From positions 24,277,459 through 24,341,458 of the forward strand of contig NC_037670.1 of assembly GCF_003255815.1 (NCBI RefSeq): a DNA stretch of 64,000 bases, given 5' to 3'. A model generated the notes under the pieces. The model was not told the origin of the DNA. It did not search any database and saw only the letters and a program-made list of their open reading frames with translations. Each line of letters opens with the position of its first letter. The stretch's first letter is position 1. This document shows, one piece after another, positions 45,913-58,599 of the stretch. Source of the DNA: Theropithecus gelada. Its lineage: Eukaryota; Chordata; Mammalia; Primates; Cercopithecidae. The position numbers and the translations under genes are program-made.

Positions 45913-47742
45913 ATTGCCTATTACATATTTGAGAAAGTTAAATGCATGCTTCCTTTCTGGAATGCACGAGCCTGTTTGTAATGGACTTTGCAAAGCAAAG
46001 ATTACTGCATTGGATGCTTAACATGAAATAAGAAATTATGAACTGAGAAATCTTTAGTGCATAAACATTAAAAAATAAGTCGCTGTTTTAAATAAATATA
46101 ATCATCTGCTTCATCTGTGTCAGAGTGCGGAGTCTTTATTTCTTTCCTTTTTATTTTTCGTTTTTTCAGTGGTTTGATTTCTTGTGCTTTACACCCATTG
46201 GCTTCTAAAATAGGAGGTGACGTGTATGTGACTTGTTGAAGAGTGAATGAGTGCAACATAACCCTTTCAATTCCCACCATAGATAAATCATTTTGGGGAT
46301 ACCTTAAGCATATCAGAATAAAAGAAAACTTAGTATTTCTGTGTCACCTGAGGCACTGGTGCCAAAACCAGCAAGAAGTAGTGACATTTTGTAATGCAAT
46401 TACATTTAGGCTTAAATTAGTGTTTTTCAACCATGTTTTTCATGATCAACCTCCTAAAAAGCCTTTTCTTATTTTTTTTTCCTAATTGTACCTCCTCACA
46501 TGGAAATTTAATACCACAGATACACTGTTTTAGTACTTTGCATTATACATATACGTATGTCTGCATTTAGGTATGTCTGTGCTTTATACAGAAAAAGAAT
46601 AAGACTCTTTTCATCCTTCAAGAACTAATTTTAGCTTCCTTGAGGATGCATGGCTTAAATACGCAATGCTGATACTTAACTTTGCAAAATATTCTGTTTA
46701 GGAAAAAAGACGGTGGATGCCCATACGTGATCTTAGAAAGGACTGAAGGTGGTGAGGAGATTCGAAGTAAGCAAGGATTAGGATGCCAGGGAATGATGTT
46801 CTGACGGTCGTCGTCCTTGTTTAGAACGTGGCCTGAAAACTGATAATGAGAAAACAAAAGATGAATGACAGCTCTCCTTCGTGTTGTTCAGGCACCATTG
46901 AACATGCAGAATCGCTGACCATATGTTTTCCACGTGTGAGAAGGTGACACAGTACTTATCAAAGTTACGAGTGGACAAAAGCAGAAGGTTGCAAAAACTA
47001 GTAGCCTAGAGAGAGCAAGGTGGCATGGAGGCTGGCATCCACCGGCCAGTGAGCTGATGGGAGAGGCTGCCCTTATCCACTTCCTGGACCTGAGCATGCA
47101 CCCTTTTCCCTGCACGCCTTGGATGTAACAGTGCAGGTTGTGTGGCGGAGCTGACGTGCAGCAGCTGGATCACATTGACTCTGATATTTCCCCTCCAGTA
47201 AAAGTGGAGATAGAATAAAACAAACAACAACAACAAAGACATGCTGAGCTTAACCCAAAGCTCAATCAGAAGAGAAAAATACCTGGGCCATTGTCAAGAG
47301 AAACAAAACCGGGCCGGCCCATGTTTTTATGAACACGATCAGCGAATAGTATTCCCATTAAAAGGCAACTGACTCAGATGGAGGGTGAGTGTTCTGTGAG
47401 GCAGAGCTGAATAACCCACCCACGCCCTGTAGCTGACAGGATCGCTTAAGCAGAGTTACTAGAAATGACCCAATGATACTAAAAACAGGAAAAAGTACAC
47501 GAGGGGAAAAGCAGATTCTTAGGAAGGGAAAGAAGTGTGTGAAACCAGTGCAGACTGGTCAGAATCTAACATTCTATTTGAGTCTCTCTTCATCACCTGC
47601 AGTCCTAACAAATCCTCCACTTCTCATCTTCAAGTGAGTAATTGTACGGCAATGCCCTGTCTTCTAGGGGAAATTAAATGGTAAAGAATGTCACCATGAG
47701 TGCAGAAGGCACAAAGACTGTTTTTTGTTTGTTTGTTTTTGC
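43681..47742. other. Repeat-poor stretch, no gene recognised
   Basis: About 4 kb without an Alu, LTR or L1 that I can see. It includes a 29-base A-run at 45882-45910 with no retroelement in front of it. Around 46,420-46,500 the wording tttttcaaccatgtttttc looks like an old DNA-transposon remnant, but I cannot assign it. Confidence 0.4.
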
Positions 47743-48039
47743 TTTTTTTTTTTTTTTGGACAGACTCACTCTGTCATCCAGGCTGGAGTGCAGTAGCGCC
47801 ATTTCTGCTCACTGCAGCCTCCACCTTCCGGGTTCAAGCAATTCCTGTGCCGCAGTCTCCCAAATAGGTGGGATTACAGGTGCATTCCACCACACCCAGC
47901 TGATTTTTTTATATTTTTAGTAGAGACTGCGTTTCATCATGTTGGCCAGGCTGGTCTCGAACTCCTGACCTCAAGTGATCCGCCCTCCTTGGCTTCCCAA
48001 AGTGCTGGGATTACAGGCGTGAGCCACCACACCCAGTCA
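47743..48039 (-). mobile_element. Alu
   Basis: Poly-T, then a reverse-complement Alu ending ccaccacacccagtc. Preceded by a (tttg)n stretch. Confidence 0.93.
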
Positions 48040-48826
48040 AGAGTAGGTTTCTAAGAGAATGGTTGCATCCAGCTCAGAATATAGGAGGTGCGGTGGTATT
48101 TTCTGCTGGTAGACGCCTTCCTGGGGCATCACTAGGGCATTTGCTTCTATCTGAGGGGTGAGACCAGAGCGGTACCGCATTAAACATCAACAAGTCGGCT
48201 ATACGGAGCCCAGCTGTTCCTTTTGCTTATTGCTTTCTTATGGGCCTGTATTTGGAATGTAAAAGGGACATATGTTTCCATTGATGCTTTTTGTCTTTCT
48301 TGTCTATGTTTTAAGAGATGTTTAAATTCAAGCAAATGCTGTTTAGTTGTAAAAGCTCACTCTTCCTCCAGTCTTTCCTCCCTTCTGTTTTTCCAAATTG
48401 TCTCTTTTGAATCATCTTACAGATAGAGTTAGTTTGAGTCAGTGGTGATCCACAGATCGAATTTGGAGGCCAAGCAGCAGAACTGACCAGGTGCTTGTCA
48501 TGGTCACGTGGAACCCAGATCTGAAGTCTGTGAATGCTTGCCCTTAAAAACCGCTAAAAATACCTCTTTGAAATATGACTGGTTTCACAGTGGATTCCAC
48601 AGTAGCAAAATCACATTGTGGTTTATTTGGTAGCAGGGTCAGATGAGATGATATATTCCAATGTATGCCTACACACTTACTTATATGACACCTCTTTATC
48701 TTACAAGCCATGTATTTGTTCCTCTACAGCCATAGTTCACCCTTACATTGTTTTTGCCTTTTCTGGGGGAATTCCCTTTGAGCTTAGTAATTAGGGCCGT
48801 TAACTGTACAACAGTGTAGGAATTTA

Positions 48827-49154
48827 TTATTTATTTATTTTTAAAACTTTAAAATTTTTAAAATCATTTATTTTTTTTCTGAGACAGAGTCTCATTCTGT
48901 CACTGAGGCTGGAATGTAGTGTTGTGACCACAGCTCACTGCAGCCTCCATCTCCCACGCTCAAATAGTCCTCCCACATCAGCCTCCCAAACAGCTGGGAG
49001 TACAGGTGCACGCCACCATGCCCGGCTAAGTTTTAAAATATTTTTGCAGAGACAGGGTCTCGCTGTGTTGCCCAGGCTGCTCTCTAACTCCTGGGCTCAA
49101 GCGATGCTCCCGCCTTCACTCCTCAAAATACTGGGATTACAGGCATGAGCCACC
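48827..49154 (-). mobile_element. Alu, old, 5'-truncated
   Basis: A degenerate (ttta)n tail and a reverse-complement Alu that stops at gcatgagccac. The 15-bp duplication cagtgtaggaattta is perfect (48812-48826 and 49155-49169), so the short 5' end is an original truncation. Confidence 0.94.
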
Positions 49155-49169
49155 CAGTGTAGGAATTTA

Positions 49170-51769
49170 GAAACATTGATGATCCTCACCACCTGGGGTC
49201 AATGATGACATGAAGATCACATCTGTATTCAGAAAAAGTGAATATCAAATACATGTTAGTTTTCTAGGCCATTTTGGCATTGTTTCACTGCTTGGCTCAA
49301 TTTTAATATGGTTTTTTATGGCAGGTTTTTTTTCCCCCAAATTTTTAATTGATATAATCATGATGAATAATCTTGTAAATGTTGTGATAGCCTTGTCTTA
49401 AAGCTTTGAATTCAGCCTAAGTTAGTTCTTCCTTGGACTGCTTTGGAAGACCCCTGTCATACCACATTTCGCCCTATGCTAATTCTCTAGGTAGAAAAAG
49501 ACTGTGTTATACGTTGATCATCTTATAATGGGTTTCTACAGACCAAGATGTCTGCAGACAGTGTTTGGGAAGGTTCCTGTTTGCTAAAAAATCACACCCA
49601 AATGGAAACCTTCAGAGAACAAGTGGAAGCCAGGAAAAGTGCTTCCATCACTGGAAAGTTGAAATCTCCTTTACAAAAATCAGTTCATTGAAGGAAAAAT
49701 GTCTTCCCATCTTGTTATAGTATGTTACAGTACATCGAAAGTTCTTTTAAAAGGGATACTTCTACTTAGTAACAGTATCATCAGGGTGGTTTGCAGACAG
49801 AATGTCATGCTACTGAATGGTGCTGCCTCTTCCGTTGGATTTCAGGAGCCAGTAGCTGCCCTGCTCTGCACTTCTTCCTCTTCCTGGCTTGACCTCAATT
49901 CAGGCCTGCGTGTCCTTCTGCACAGTGGGTCCCAGGCTACCACCTGGAGAGGGGAAAAAGTGGCTATGAAGGCCTCTAGGAAAAAAGCCAGCTCCACTAA
50001 CGTTTGTTGAGAGGGCGAGAAAGAAAGGAGGGGAGAGGGTGAGCAGAGGGGACTGTCCCTTGGGACCCCAGCTTCCCAAGTTCTGGCAGTGGATGGTGTC
50101 TGTGGGCACTTGGTTTTCAGTTACTCACTGCCTGGACAGAATGTGTGTTCTTTCTGCCCCACGTGGCCAGCCAACATATGGCTCAAGCCCACAGTTCTTA
50201 TTTTCCCGTATTTACTTGAAATCTCTCTGAACACGTGGGGTTTACAGAAACATGCACTTCAATTATTCTTTACATTGACCCAAAATGGCACTGAGAAAAC
50301 TTTCCAGTGGCCCTGCTAACCCTGAAAATGGCAACAGACAGGTGCAGACTGGTGCATTCCTGGTGGGGTGGAATCCTCTTTGCAGCTTGTGAGTGTTGCC
50401 ACTGTGGTTTGGAAATATCGGGGGAGGACTAAATTGAGTGATTTCTTTTGTTTTGCAGAACAGCTGAGTTTGTGCGTGTAGCTTGAAGACCTACCATAAG
50501 AAACAAATTTCCCTCTTAAATAAAAGGAACAGGGCATAGTTATGTTCTTGGCTTTGGTGTGCATCAAGGTTGGGAGAAGGAGGAGTTGTGGTCTTACTCC
50601 GTCCCCTGCAGCCTCGGGCCTGTGTGCCCTGTGAGCCAGTGTCATGGGGTGCACGTGGGCTCAGTGGCTGCGTCCAGAAAGATGTTTTTGTTCCCCTACT
50701 TCAGGTTTTAGTCCTGAGACTACCAATTAAACCATCCCATAAATCTTCCATTATAGGTAGTAAAACCTAATTTTGGATTTCCTGCGTGCTCTGGTATCCT
50801 GCCTGATTGCTACCAGGCTGGACCTGTGAAGCAGACAGTACGTGTATTGTGCCACGTGGGAAAGCCCTTTTCTTATATATTCAGGATTTAGTCTTAATTC
50901 CCTGACTGCTTTCATCTTAAGTTTCAAAACTCCTGAGGATAGCTATCTGGAACTCTGCAGTTGACTTGATTCTTTTCAGTGGATAACTGATGCAATGAGT
51001 AAGGGAAGGGGGCACTAAGAAAGGGGTAGGCATAAAAGTGAGTGAAGTAAAACACCAAAGCCGTTGTAACTCTGCCATCCTTGCTGCGAAGGCACAGGGC
51101 GTGCACTCTCTCAGTGTTTCATACTCCATCATCTGTAACTCAGCACTTTCCTCAAGCTGGGGAGTGACAGCTGCTTGGGAAAACACATACATATTTTGGA
51201 AGTATTTGAATCAATGCCTTGTTTCTACCCCTCTCCTCTTTCAGCGACCCAGTACCTTTGACCAGTGTTGCTGAATGGTTTGCCTGGGCTGGAATCTGGG
51301 GGAACAGGAGTTGTCCTGATGACTTGGCCCTTGTCCCCCTCATCCCTTGCACATTAGTGAAGATGAACTTGGAGGATCAGTGGGTGTAACAGTGTTGCAA
51401 GGGTGTTCTGAGTTTGAGGCAGCCAGACTTTGTTACCTATTCATACAAAGGAAAGACAAAACCTATGCAAAAGTTGTTCTTCGAGCTGGAGACTTGGCAG
51501 GATGTAGTGTGCTGTGAAAATCTGCAGGTGAAAGTTTGAGTGGGTCTGTGTATATGGATTTATTGGCAGGGGCAGAGTGGGGTGTGAGGTGAAATCTGTA
51601 TGAACAGTACTAAAACGTTTAAAACTTACAAGTGACATATATCAGCATTTTTGAACTTTAGAAGGTGGTGTCAATAATACTTTGTTTACCGTGAGCATAC
51701 AGATGAATAAAAGTATTTAAATTAAATCTTTCTGCACTCCGACATAATAGCTATTGAAAAGTAATGCAT
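49170..51769. other. Unique-looking sequence with a possible terminal exon
   Basis: About 2.6 kb without a clear repeat. At 50439-50458 a pyrimidine-rich acceptor (ttcttttgttttgcag) precedes a short segment that contains an aataaa hexamer at about 50519 and a T/G-rich stretch after it. This could be a short last exon of a plus-strand non-coding transcript. No coding evidence. Confidence 0.3.
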
Positions 51770-52330
51770 TTAATTCCAGATAGTGGAATTTCTCTCTTAT
51801 ACATATGTTTTTCCCCAAAGGGGATCATATTATATATACACTTTTATATATATGTGCTGGCACCTGTTTTGTTCACTTACCAGCACGTTAGAAGTATCTG
51901 CCCTTGTTCATGGGTATGCTTAATGATATTTTTTTAATGCCACATTACTTTTGAACTGTCTGGTATTCCATCGTATGTCTCTGTCATTATAAATTTATCT
52001 ACCTAGTCCTCTTCTGTTGAGTATTCAGGCTGTTTCTAGCTTTCTATATTATAAACCAAGAATTCCCAATCTTGAGTGCAGAATACAGATGCCCAGGTCC
52101 TATCCCAGGCCAATTGAATCAGGCTGTCTTGGGGTGGGGCCCAGGAATCAGTATTCTCACATGCCTCCAAGATGAAAATTACTGTTTCAAACCACGCTGC
52201 AGTTTATCAGACTGAGATGTGCTCTTGAAAGTGGAATTGTGTGATGAAAGATATGTATCTTTAATCTTTCAATATAGACTGACAAATTACCATTCAGAAA
52301 TTTGGTTTTTTTCCACACTAATTTTCACTT
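51770..52330 (-). mobile_element. Old L1 fragment, antisense, interrupted by a MITE
   Basis: ctggtattccatcgtatgtc, ttcaggctgtttctagctt, then after 52194 gctgcagtttatcagactg, gaaagtggaattgtgtgatg and gacaaattaccattcagaa, in antisense order of an old L1. Confidence 0.55.
52059..52186 (+). mobile_element. MER5-type hAT MITE in the L1
   Basis: gaatacagatgcccaggtcc, ggctgtcttggggtggggccc and ggaatcagtattctcacatg fit a MER5-type element. Flanks ataaacca (52051-52058) and tcaaacca (52187-52194) form an 8-bp duplication with two mismatches, the length expected for hAT. Confidence 0.7.
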
Positions 52331-52565
52331 TAAGCTTTAAGTCTTTTAAAAGGTAAAGAATGAAAAAATTTGCATGTGCATTTGAAAGAGGTTGATGTCA
52401 TACTAAATAATTTTGTTGACCTGCTTAACATTGCTTAGTTTATTTTGTATTGTAGCATGACCATGTTACTAACATAACAAAGGGGGGTGTATTTGGTGCC
52501 ACTTTCTGGTTGCTTTAGTGAGACTGTGGTGGGAAGGGGCAGATGCAGCAGCTCTGATGATGAGT

Positions 52566-52912
52566 GTCTGGGTTCATTCAGGCTGCTGTAACAAAATACT
52601 GTACACTGGATGGTTATAAGCAAGACTTTATTTCACGTTCTGGAGGCTGGGAAGTTCAATGTCAAGGCACTGGCAGGTTTGTTGTCTGTTGAAGGCCCAT
52701 TTTCTGGTTCATAGATGGCATCTTCTTGCCGTGTCCTCACATGGTAGAAGGGGTGAAGGGAGCTGTCTCTGGTCCCTTTTATAAGGGCATTAATTCCATT
52801 CATGAAGGCTCCATCCTCAAGACCTAATCACCTCCCAAAGGCCCCTAGCTCCTAATGCCATCACCTTGAGGATAAGGATTTCAACATGTGAATTTTGAGA
52901 GAAAACAAACTT
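52566..52912 (-). mobile_element. MLT1-type MaLR LTR
   Basis: Reverse complement: gttcattcaggctgctgtaac, tggaggctgggaagttcaatg, ttgccgtgtcctcacatgg, acctaatcacctcccaaagg and ttcaacatgtgaattttgag. Confidence 0.85.
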
Positions 52913-53266
52913 GTGGTACACGCAATGAGCACGGGATGGCTCTGCAGAACTGGGCTTTATGCCTTTTCTGGGTTCACAACTGACTCTCAGGAAATGGTTG
53001 CCTATCTATGTATGCGTTAGTTTATTCACTGTGAAATTTTCTGCATGTTTTATCACTGTTCTATTGTAGTTGTTATATTTCTTATGCTAATACATAGTTG
53101 TAAAAGTCAAATAGTATTTCTGGGCTTATAATGAAAAATAGCAGTTCTCTGCCCTCCAGGGAGCCCCGTTTCCTAGAGGTAACTGCTGTCCTCTTAGCTG
53201 TTTCTTCTGTCATTTACCTCCTTGTTGATACATTACTGAGTTTTCATGAGCTTTGCATTTGGACTT

Positions 53267-53625
53267 TGTATTAGTCCATTTTAACGCTGCTGATAAAGAT
53301 GTACTTGAGATTGGGTAGTTTATAAAGAAAAAGAGGCTTAATGGACTCACAGTTCCACGTGGCTGGGGAGGCCCCACAATCATGGCAGAAGGGGAAAGGC
53401 ACATCTTACATGGCAGCAGGCAAGACAGATCAGAGCCAAGTGAAAGGGGTTTCCCCTTATGAAACCATCAGATCTTGTGAGACTTATTCACTGGCACAAG
53501 AACAGTGTGGGAGAGACCGCCTCATGATTCAGTCATCTCCCACCGGCCCCTCCCACAACACATTGGAATTACAGGAGCTACAATTCAAGATGAGATTTGG
53601 GTGGAGACACAGGCAAACCATATCA
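53267..53625 (-). mobile_element. Solitary MaLR LTR (THE1/MST type)
   Basis: Starts tgtattagtccattttaacg and ends acacaggcaaaccatatca. Flanks gactt and gacat differ at one of five positions. Confidence 0.9.
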
Positions 53626-53835
53626 GACATTATCAATTTTCTTCTAAGGCAGGTGAGAATTTAGTTCATGTTCCCTTCCCCCATCTCCTGTTTCTCCATC
53701 CTTTCAATGTAGGTAAACCATAATGTTGGTTAAGTTGGTATGCATTTGTGACATTATTATAACTATGTAAATGTTACTTAGAAGTGAGTCATACAGTGTG
53801 CTGTGATGTTTTTTTTTTCAATAACTTAATAACTT

Positions 53836-53937
53836 TCCATTGATTTTCAATGGTTTTCAATTGATTTTTCATTGATTTTCAATGATTTTTCATGGATTTT
53901 CAAGGGATTTTTCATTGATTTTCAATGATTTTTTTAT
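53836..53937. repeat. AT-rich minisatellite with self-complementary unit
   Basis: About four and a half units of 21-24 bp on the plan cattgattttcaatgattttt. Each unit contains cattga-ttt-tcaatg, which pairs with itself, so the array is a string of small hairpins. Confidence 0.85.
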
Positions 53938-54009
53938 TGTCTTGGTTTTTCTAAGTACTTACGATAAGACTCCCTTAAACTCCTTGCCAGAACCCGTTCC
54001 TCTTTTCAG

Positions 54010-54760
54010 TGTGGTAGGATGAATTTGGTCATTCTCAGGGTTTTTATTGTTTGGTTGTGGGGGAGGCTGCTTTAAGGAGCCCTGTCTTCACAGATGGAAC
54101 TAGCTGCTTCCAGGTGTGGCTGTCCTGGCATCTCTGCCCTCTGGCACCCTAGGATTCTCTTGTTTTCATGCTGGACTCCCTGTCTCCAGGTTATCCTATC
54201 AGCCTCATGGTTGCTGTAGTTCCTCACATTGATGGCTTGGCTGGGCATCTGATTCTCTTTAAGAATCATTTCCCTCACGATTTGGAAAGTGATGCGTCAT
54301 AGACTACCAGCTCTTATTGTTGTTACCAAGAAGCTTGGGATGCCATCCTTGTTCCCATTTCTCTTCTCTGAATGTTTTAGGTTTTTCTCTTTCATCTCAG
54401 TGTCCTGAAATGTCACAGAGATGTGCCTTGGTAAGCATCGTCTTCCTTTTATTGTGTGGGGTACTCAGTGGGCCCCTTCAGTTGTGGGAAGTTTTTGATT
54501 TCTTTGAGAATTTTCTCTTCCATTTTTAAATGTTTTCGCTTCTTGGAACTCTTGTTATTTAGATGTTGAACCTCCTCTCTGATCCTTTCTTTTTGAGGCA
54601 TCTTTAACATTTTTTTTAAATGGCTGTATTATTTGTTCTTATCTTTAGGATCTTCATGATTTTTTTTTTTTTTTAAGTTAAAACATCTCTTTTTGCTTCA
54701 CATTTTTTCTTCGTGATTGTTGGATTTTGGTCATCATTTCTCAGGCTTGGAAGTTTTTCA
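54010..54760. repeat. Ancient LINE-like repeat (family unsure)
   Basis: gagatgtgccttggtaagc, ggggtactcagtgggcccc, cttcttggaactcttgttat and gatgttgaacctcctctctg follow a consensus I remember from old LINE 3' regions. I cannot name it with certainty. Confidence 0.35.
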
Positions 54761-55714
54761 CAAGTGTGTGGTGAACGTTGGATACTCTTTGTGTTTAGAA
54801 TAATTCACTAGGAAGCTGTGTGCTGAGGTGGGGCTTTTTGGCTTGGGGTGTGTGCCATGATGGGCATCAGTGCCTGACTGTCATTGGGGACGCATAAGTG
54901 ACTGTCTCAGTAGCTGTTTGTCTGGGGTTGGTCAGCATCTCCTGGGGAGAATCCTGCCGTTGTCAGCTGTGGAAAGGGTGGTGGAATGAGGGTGGGGTTG
55001 TTGGAGCCTGGACGCAGGGTTCTGAGGGTGAAGTAGAGGGAAGATCCTGGGGGAGGTACCTTGCCATTCACTTGGTTCCCCTTTTCAGTATGTTGCCTCA
55101 TTCCCTCACTCTGCAGAGCCTGGAGTCCCTGATTTCTCTCTGGAGAGGAACCCTAAATTACCTGCTAGGCACAGGATGGTTACCTAGCTGCAGGGGATCA
55201 GAAAGGGGATGTGGGAGGAGAAGGGAGCACTTGAATTTCCCCTTTCTCCAACACTCATACACTGTCATGTTTTCAGCTCCATTCCTTGCCCTGCTCCCAC
55301 CCTCTGAGGTGCTGGGACCTCAAATTTCCAAACCCCTCAGGGTCCCATGGTGCAAACTGCCTTTCCCTTTACTGACTCCCCCCATCCTCTGGCAGGAATG
55401 TCCCCTCACTCATCAGCTGCCATTCTCTTATTTGCTTTCCATCTTTCAAATTTTGCAAACATCTTCCACAGGCTGTTGTCTCTTCTTTCTTCCCTTTGTC
55501 CATTTGAATTTCTACTTTTAGTGATATTATTCTAGAGGTGAGCCCACAAGTGCAATCTGCCCTTTTTTACCTGGACCTGTTACATTTTAGAGATGAAGTG
55601 AGTTGCAAGTCTTCTTGGATGAATGTGGCATTCTGCCACAGGGTGCAGTAGCTGTAAATGAGGAGGGCCAGATGCACGCAAAGTGATAAGATGATCACGA
55701 TGAAGCTCAGGCTT
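54761..55714. other. No gene recognised
   Basis: Contains a 207-codon open frame on the plus strand (54898-55521). It has no family motif, no acceptor or donor that bounds it and no codon evidence, so I do not call it a gene. Confidence 0.35.
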
Positions 55715-55915
55715 ATAGAATGCTGACTGTGCTGGGCTTTACCTGGATTAACTCCGCATATCCTCACAGCAACCCACTGGGAGGGAATCTGTTATTCCCG
55801 ACTCACAGAGCAGAGCAGGAACCTGAGGCATGGAATCATGGAGTGACTTGCTCAGGGTCCCATGGGGAGAAGTGGCTGAGCTGGATATTGCACCCGGACT
55901 GGCGCACCCAGATCT
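55715..55915 (+). mobile_element. MIR SINE
   Basis: gactgtgctgggctttacc, taactccgcatatcctcac, ggcatggaatcatggagtg, acttgctcagggtcccatg and agtggctgagctggatattg follow MIR order. Confidence 0.7.
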
Positions 55916-56186
55916 GAAGAGTTTCACAATCCAGGCCCCCCTACCAGATCCTCCCCTGGGCATTTCCAGAGTTGCAGGTGCTGTGTTTTACCCCTTACCT
56001 TAGATCTTCGTTTTCTCTGATATGCCCAAACCATTGTGCTCATGGGTTTGGCTGTGATTAAAACTCTTTTGCTCTTCAGTCCACTCAGCTAACATTTTTG
56101 TAGTCCTGGATTTCCTGCTTTTTATTATCTAGACCCCAGAATAAACTTCTAATGGGCAAGTGGGAACCCTTGTTGGAACACACACA

Positions 56187-56222
56187 TTTGCATACATACA
56201 CGTGTGTACACACACACACACA
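56187..56222. repeat. Short (CA)n microsatellite
   Basis: An imperfect acac run around tacacgtgtgtacacacacac. Confidence 0.85.
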
Positions 56223-56479
56223 GAAGGAACTTGTGAAGAGACACAGCATAAAACTGACAGATAAGAAATAGATGTGGATCACAAGACTGAGGACAAAGCG
56301 AGTGAACAGGCTACCACAGACTGTTGATTTACAGTAAGTTAAAAACAAGGAAATTATTTTAAAGTCTTTTATTATTAATAGTATTGATGATTAAAATTAT
56401 AATTAATAACATCAACGTAATTTTAGTTGCTCTTTCTTGGGATCCTGGAGACAGTAGCACAGCTGTCAGGACAATCTTG

Positions 56480-56610
56480 CATGATGGACATTTTTATCCT
56501 CATTTTATGTTGAGGAAATGGAAGCTCAGAAATGTTAGGCAACTTTCCAAGGACACACAATTAGTAGTACAGTGTCTAATTCCAACGTGTTCACTCATTT
56601 TGCCATGGTA
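56480..56610 (+). mobile_element. MIR SINE fragment
   Basis: atcctcattttatgttgagg, aaatggaagctcagaaatg, aactttccaaggacacacaa and ttagtagtacagtgtctaat match the MIR core. Confidence 0.7.
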
Positions 56611-57717
56611 GCTTTTGAAAATATTGAGGCCAAATAAGTAGAAAGGCTATTTTGAACACCCAGGTTAGTAAGAAATCCACTAGATTGTTTCTTAAGCTCT
56701 GAATCAACGATTTTTTATTCAGTCAGGTTCCGTTTGCCAATTTGCAGGTGGGTCATTTTCTCTGGCAAGTGTCAACAGAAAGGCTGGCAGAAGCACACAA
56801 TGACACACCTACAGACTGCACACACAGACACACGTTTCAGGAGACTGAAGTCTGGGAAAGCAATGGTTTTGAGATACTTTTTACACTGACTAGAAAGCAA
56901 AGAGAGGCTAGTGGCTGAGCAGAAGGATGCTGTCCAGATCTTCATCTAGACTATATTATGACCAACCAGCCCAGCATGGTGTTCTAAACCTGCCTCCCAC
57001 TGGGCAGAATTTCCACAACATCTTTTCCCTCCTTGCGGCTTTATTCCCACCCCCAGTTAAAGTCTCTCATACGTTAAGAATCCATGGTTCATGTTTGTAA
57101 ACAATAACAGTGTTTGCCTCTTCCTTTTTGATAGTTTGTCGTATTACCTAATAAATATTTTTGAATAAACATTTGCTTCCTTCTAAGCAGGGGGACAGCC
57201 AGGCAGTGTCCAGCCCTCTCTCAGAGTACAGGGCCCCAGAATCCAGGTTTAGAGAGTTCTTTTTCCCATCAGGATGTGGGCCCCAGGGATGGGAAGGGAC
57301 CTCTTTGGGTGACATCCTGCAGTGCTGCTGCAACCAGCCCAGGTGGGAGAGGAGAGGTTGGATGGGTTTCCAGGAGCCAGAGTACATTCTTCCTGATAAT
57401 CTCCTTAGAAATGAGAAAAAGCCTCCCTCCAGTTTTTATAGTTCCAGCTTTCATCTGCTCTTCACCCACAGGTGCTTCATTCCTTGGCTTGAGTAAATAC
57501 CTTCAGGGAAAAAGAACCAGATGCCACTATTTTTAAAGCTGAGGAATTCTTTGTTCAAATAAAATTTTGCATAAAAGCCCAATAAGTAGCCCTTCCCCCA
57601 GAGGGTGAACTCTTTTGGTGGGAGCCGGACCTTCCTTGCCCTCCTGCTCCTCCCAGCTTCTCTTCTCCTGGAGACGGGTGTGAAAACTGCTAGCTGACCT
57701 CTTCTGTGCATTTATTG
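56611..57717. other. No gene or repeat recognised
   Basis: About 1.1 kb of unique-looking sequence. Confidence 0.35.
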
Positions 57718-58087
57718 TGTATTAGTTCATTCTCATGCTCCTATAAGTACATAACTGAGAATGGGTAATTTGTGAAGGAAAGAAGTTTAATTGACTCACA
57801 GTTCTGCAGGGCTGGAGAGGCCTCAGGAAACTTTCAATCATGGCAGAAGGGGAAGCAAACATGACCTTCTTCACATGGCGGCAGGAAGGAGAAATGCTGA
57901 TCGATGAGGGAAAGCCCCTGATAAAATCATTAGATCTCATGAGAACTCACTCACTATCTTGAGAACAGCATGAGGATACCACTCCCATGATGCAATTACT
58001 TGCCCTGGTCCTTCCCATGACATATGGGGATTATGGGAACTACAATTCAATATGAGATTTGGGTGGGGACATAGCCAAACCATGTCA
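57718..58087 (-). mobile_element. Solitary MaLR LTR (THE1/MST type)
   Basis: Starts tgtattagttcattctcatg and ends catagccaaaccatgtca, with aggcctcaggaaactttcaa and gatttgggtggggac inside. Confidence 0.9.
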
Positions 58088-58089
58088 TT

Positions 58090-58205
58090 TTCTATGGGAA
58101 AATAGAGACCCAGAAGAGTCAGCTCCCCCAAATTGTGGAACCTAGTGATTGCTAGAGCTGGGACCCTAGCCCAAGGCCTCATTTCCCGAATATTATTCAA
58201 CCTGA
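58090..58205 (+). mobile_element. MIR SINE fragment
   Basis: ggaaaatagagacccagaag, gtggaacctagtgattgct, agagctgggaccctagccc. Abuts the LTR, which may have inserted at its edge. Confidence 0.6.
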
Positions 58206-58599
58206 GTCATGCTAGGGTCAACTATGTTTGACATAGGTGGTAATAGTGGTGGATTGCTGCCGCCATGACCTAAAATGTTGACGGCCCAGCTTTCAACTCT
58301 GCAGTCAACCTTACCTAAACACAGAAAAGGTTATTGCAAAGTTGTATGCCCTCCAGATTATATTTTATGCTCAATAATTGTGCTTTAAAATATAACATTG
58401 AATCCTTTTGTAATAGTTTTTGGGTTTTAGAAATGAGAAGGTTATTACTATTATTCTTATTTATTTGTTTCCTTAAAGGAATCATGCCTGTGAAGTTTCC
58501 GCTTGATTACTTTTTCATTTTTTGAATTACTCACTATTTCTTTGTTTATGCATGTATCTAGTTTTCCTGGTATCTCAGTGTAGTTTTATTGTTTTTGTT

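Noticed and set aside
54898..55521. 207-codon plus-strand open frame
   Set aside because: No motif, no splice or promoter context, composition like random non-coding DNA. I would need a codon-substitution test to reopen it.
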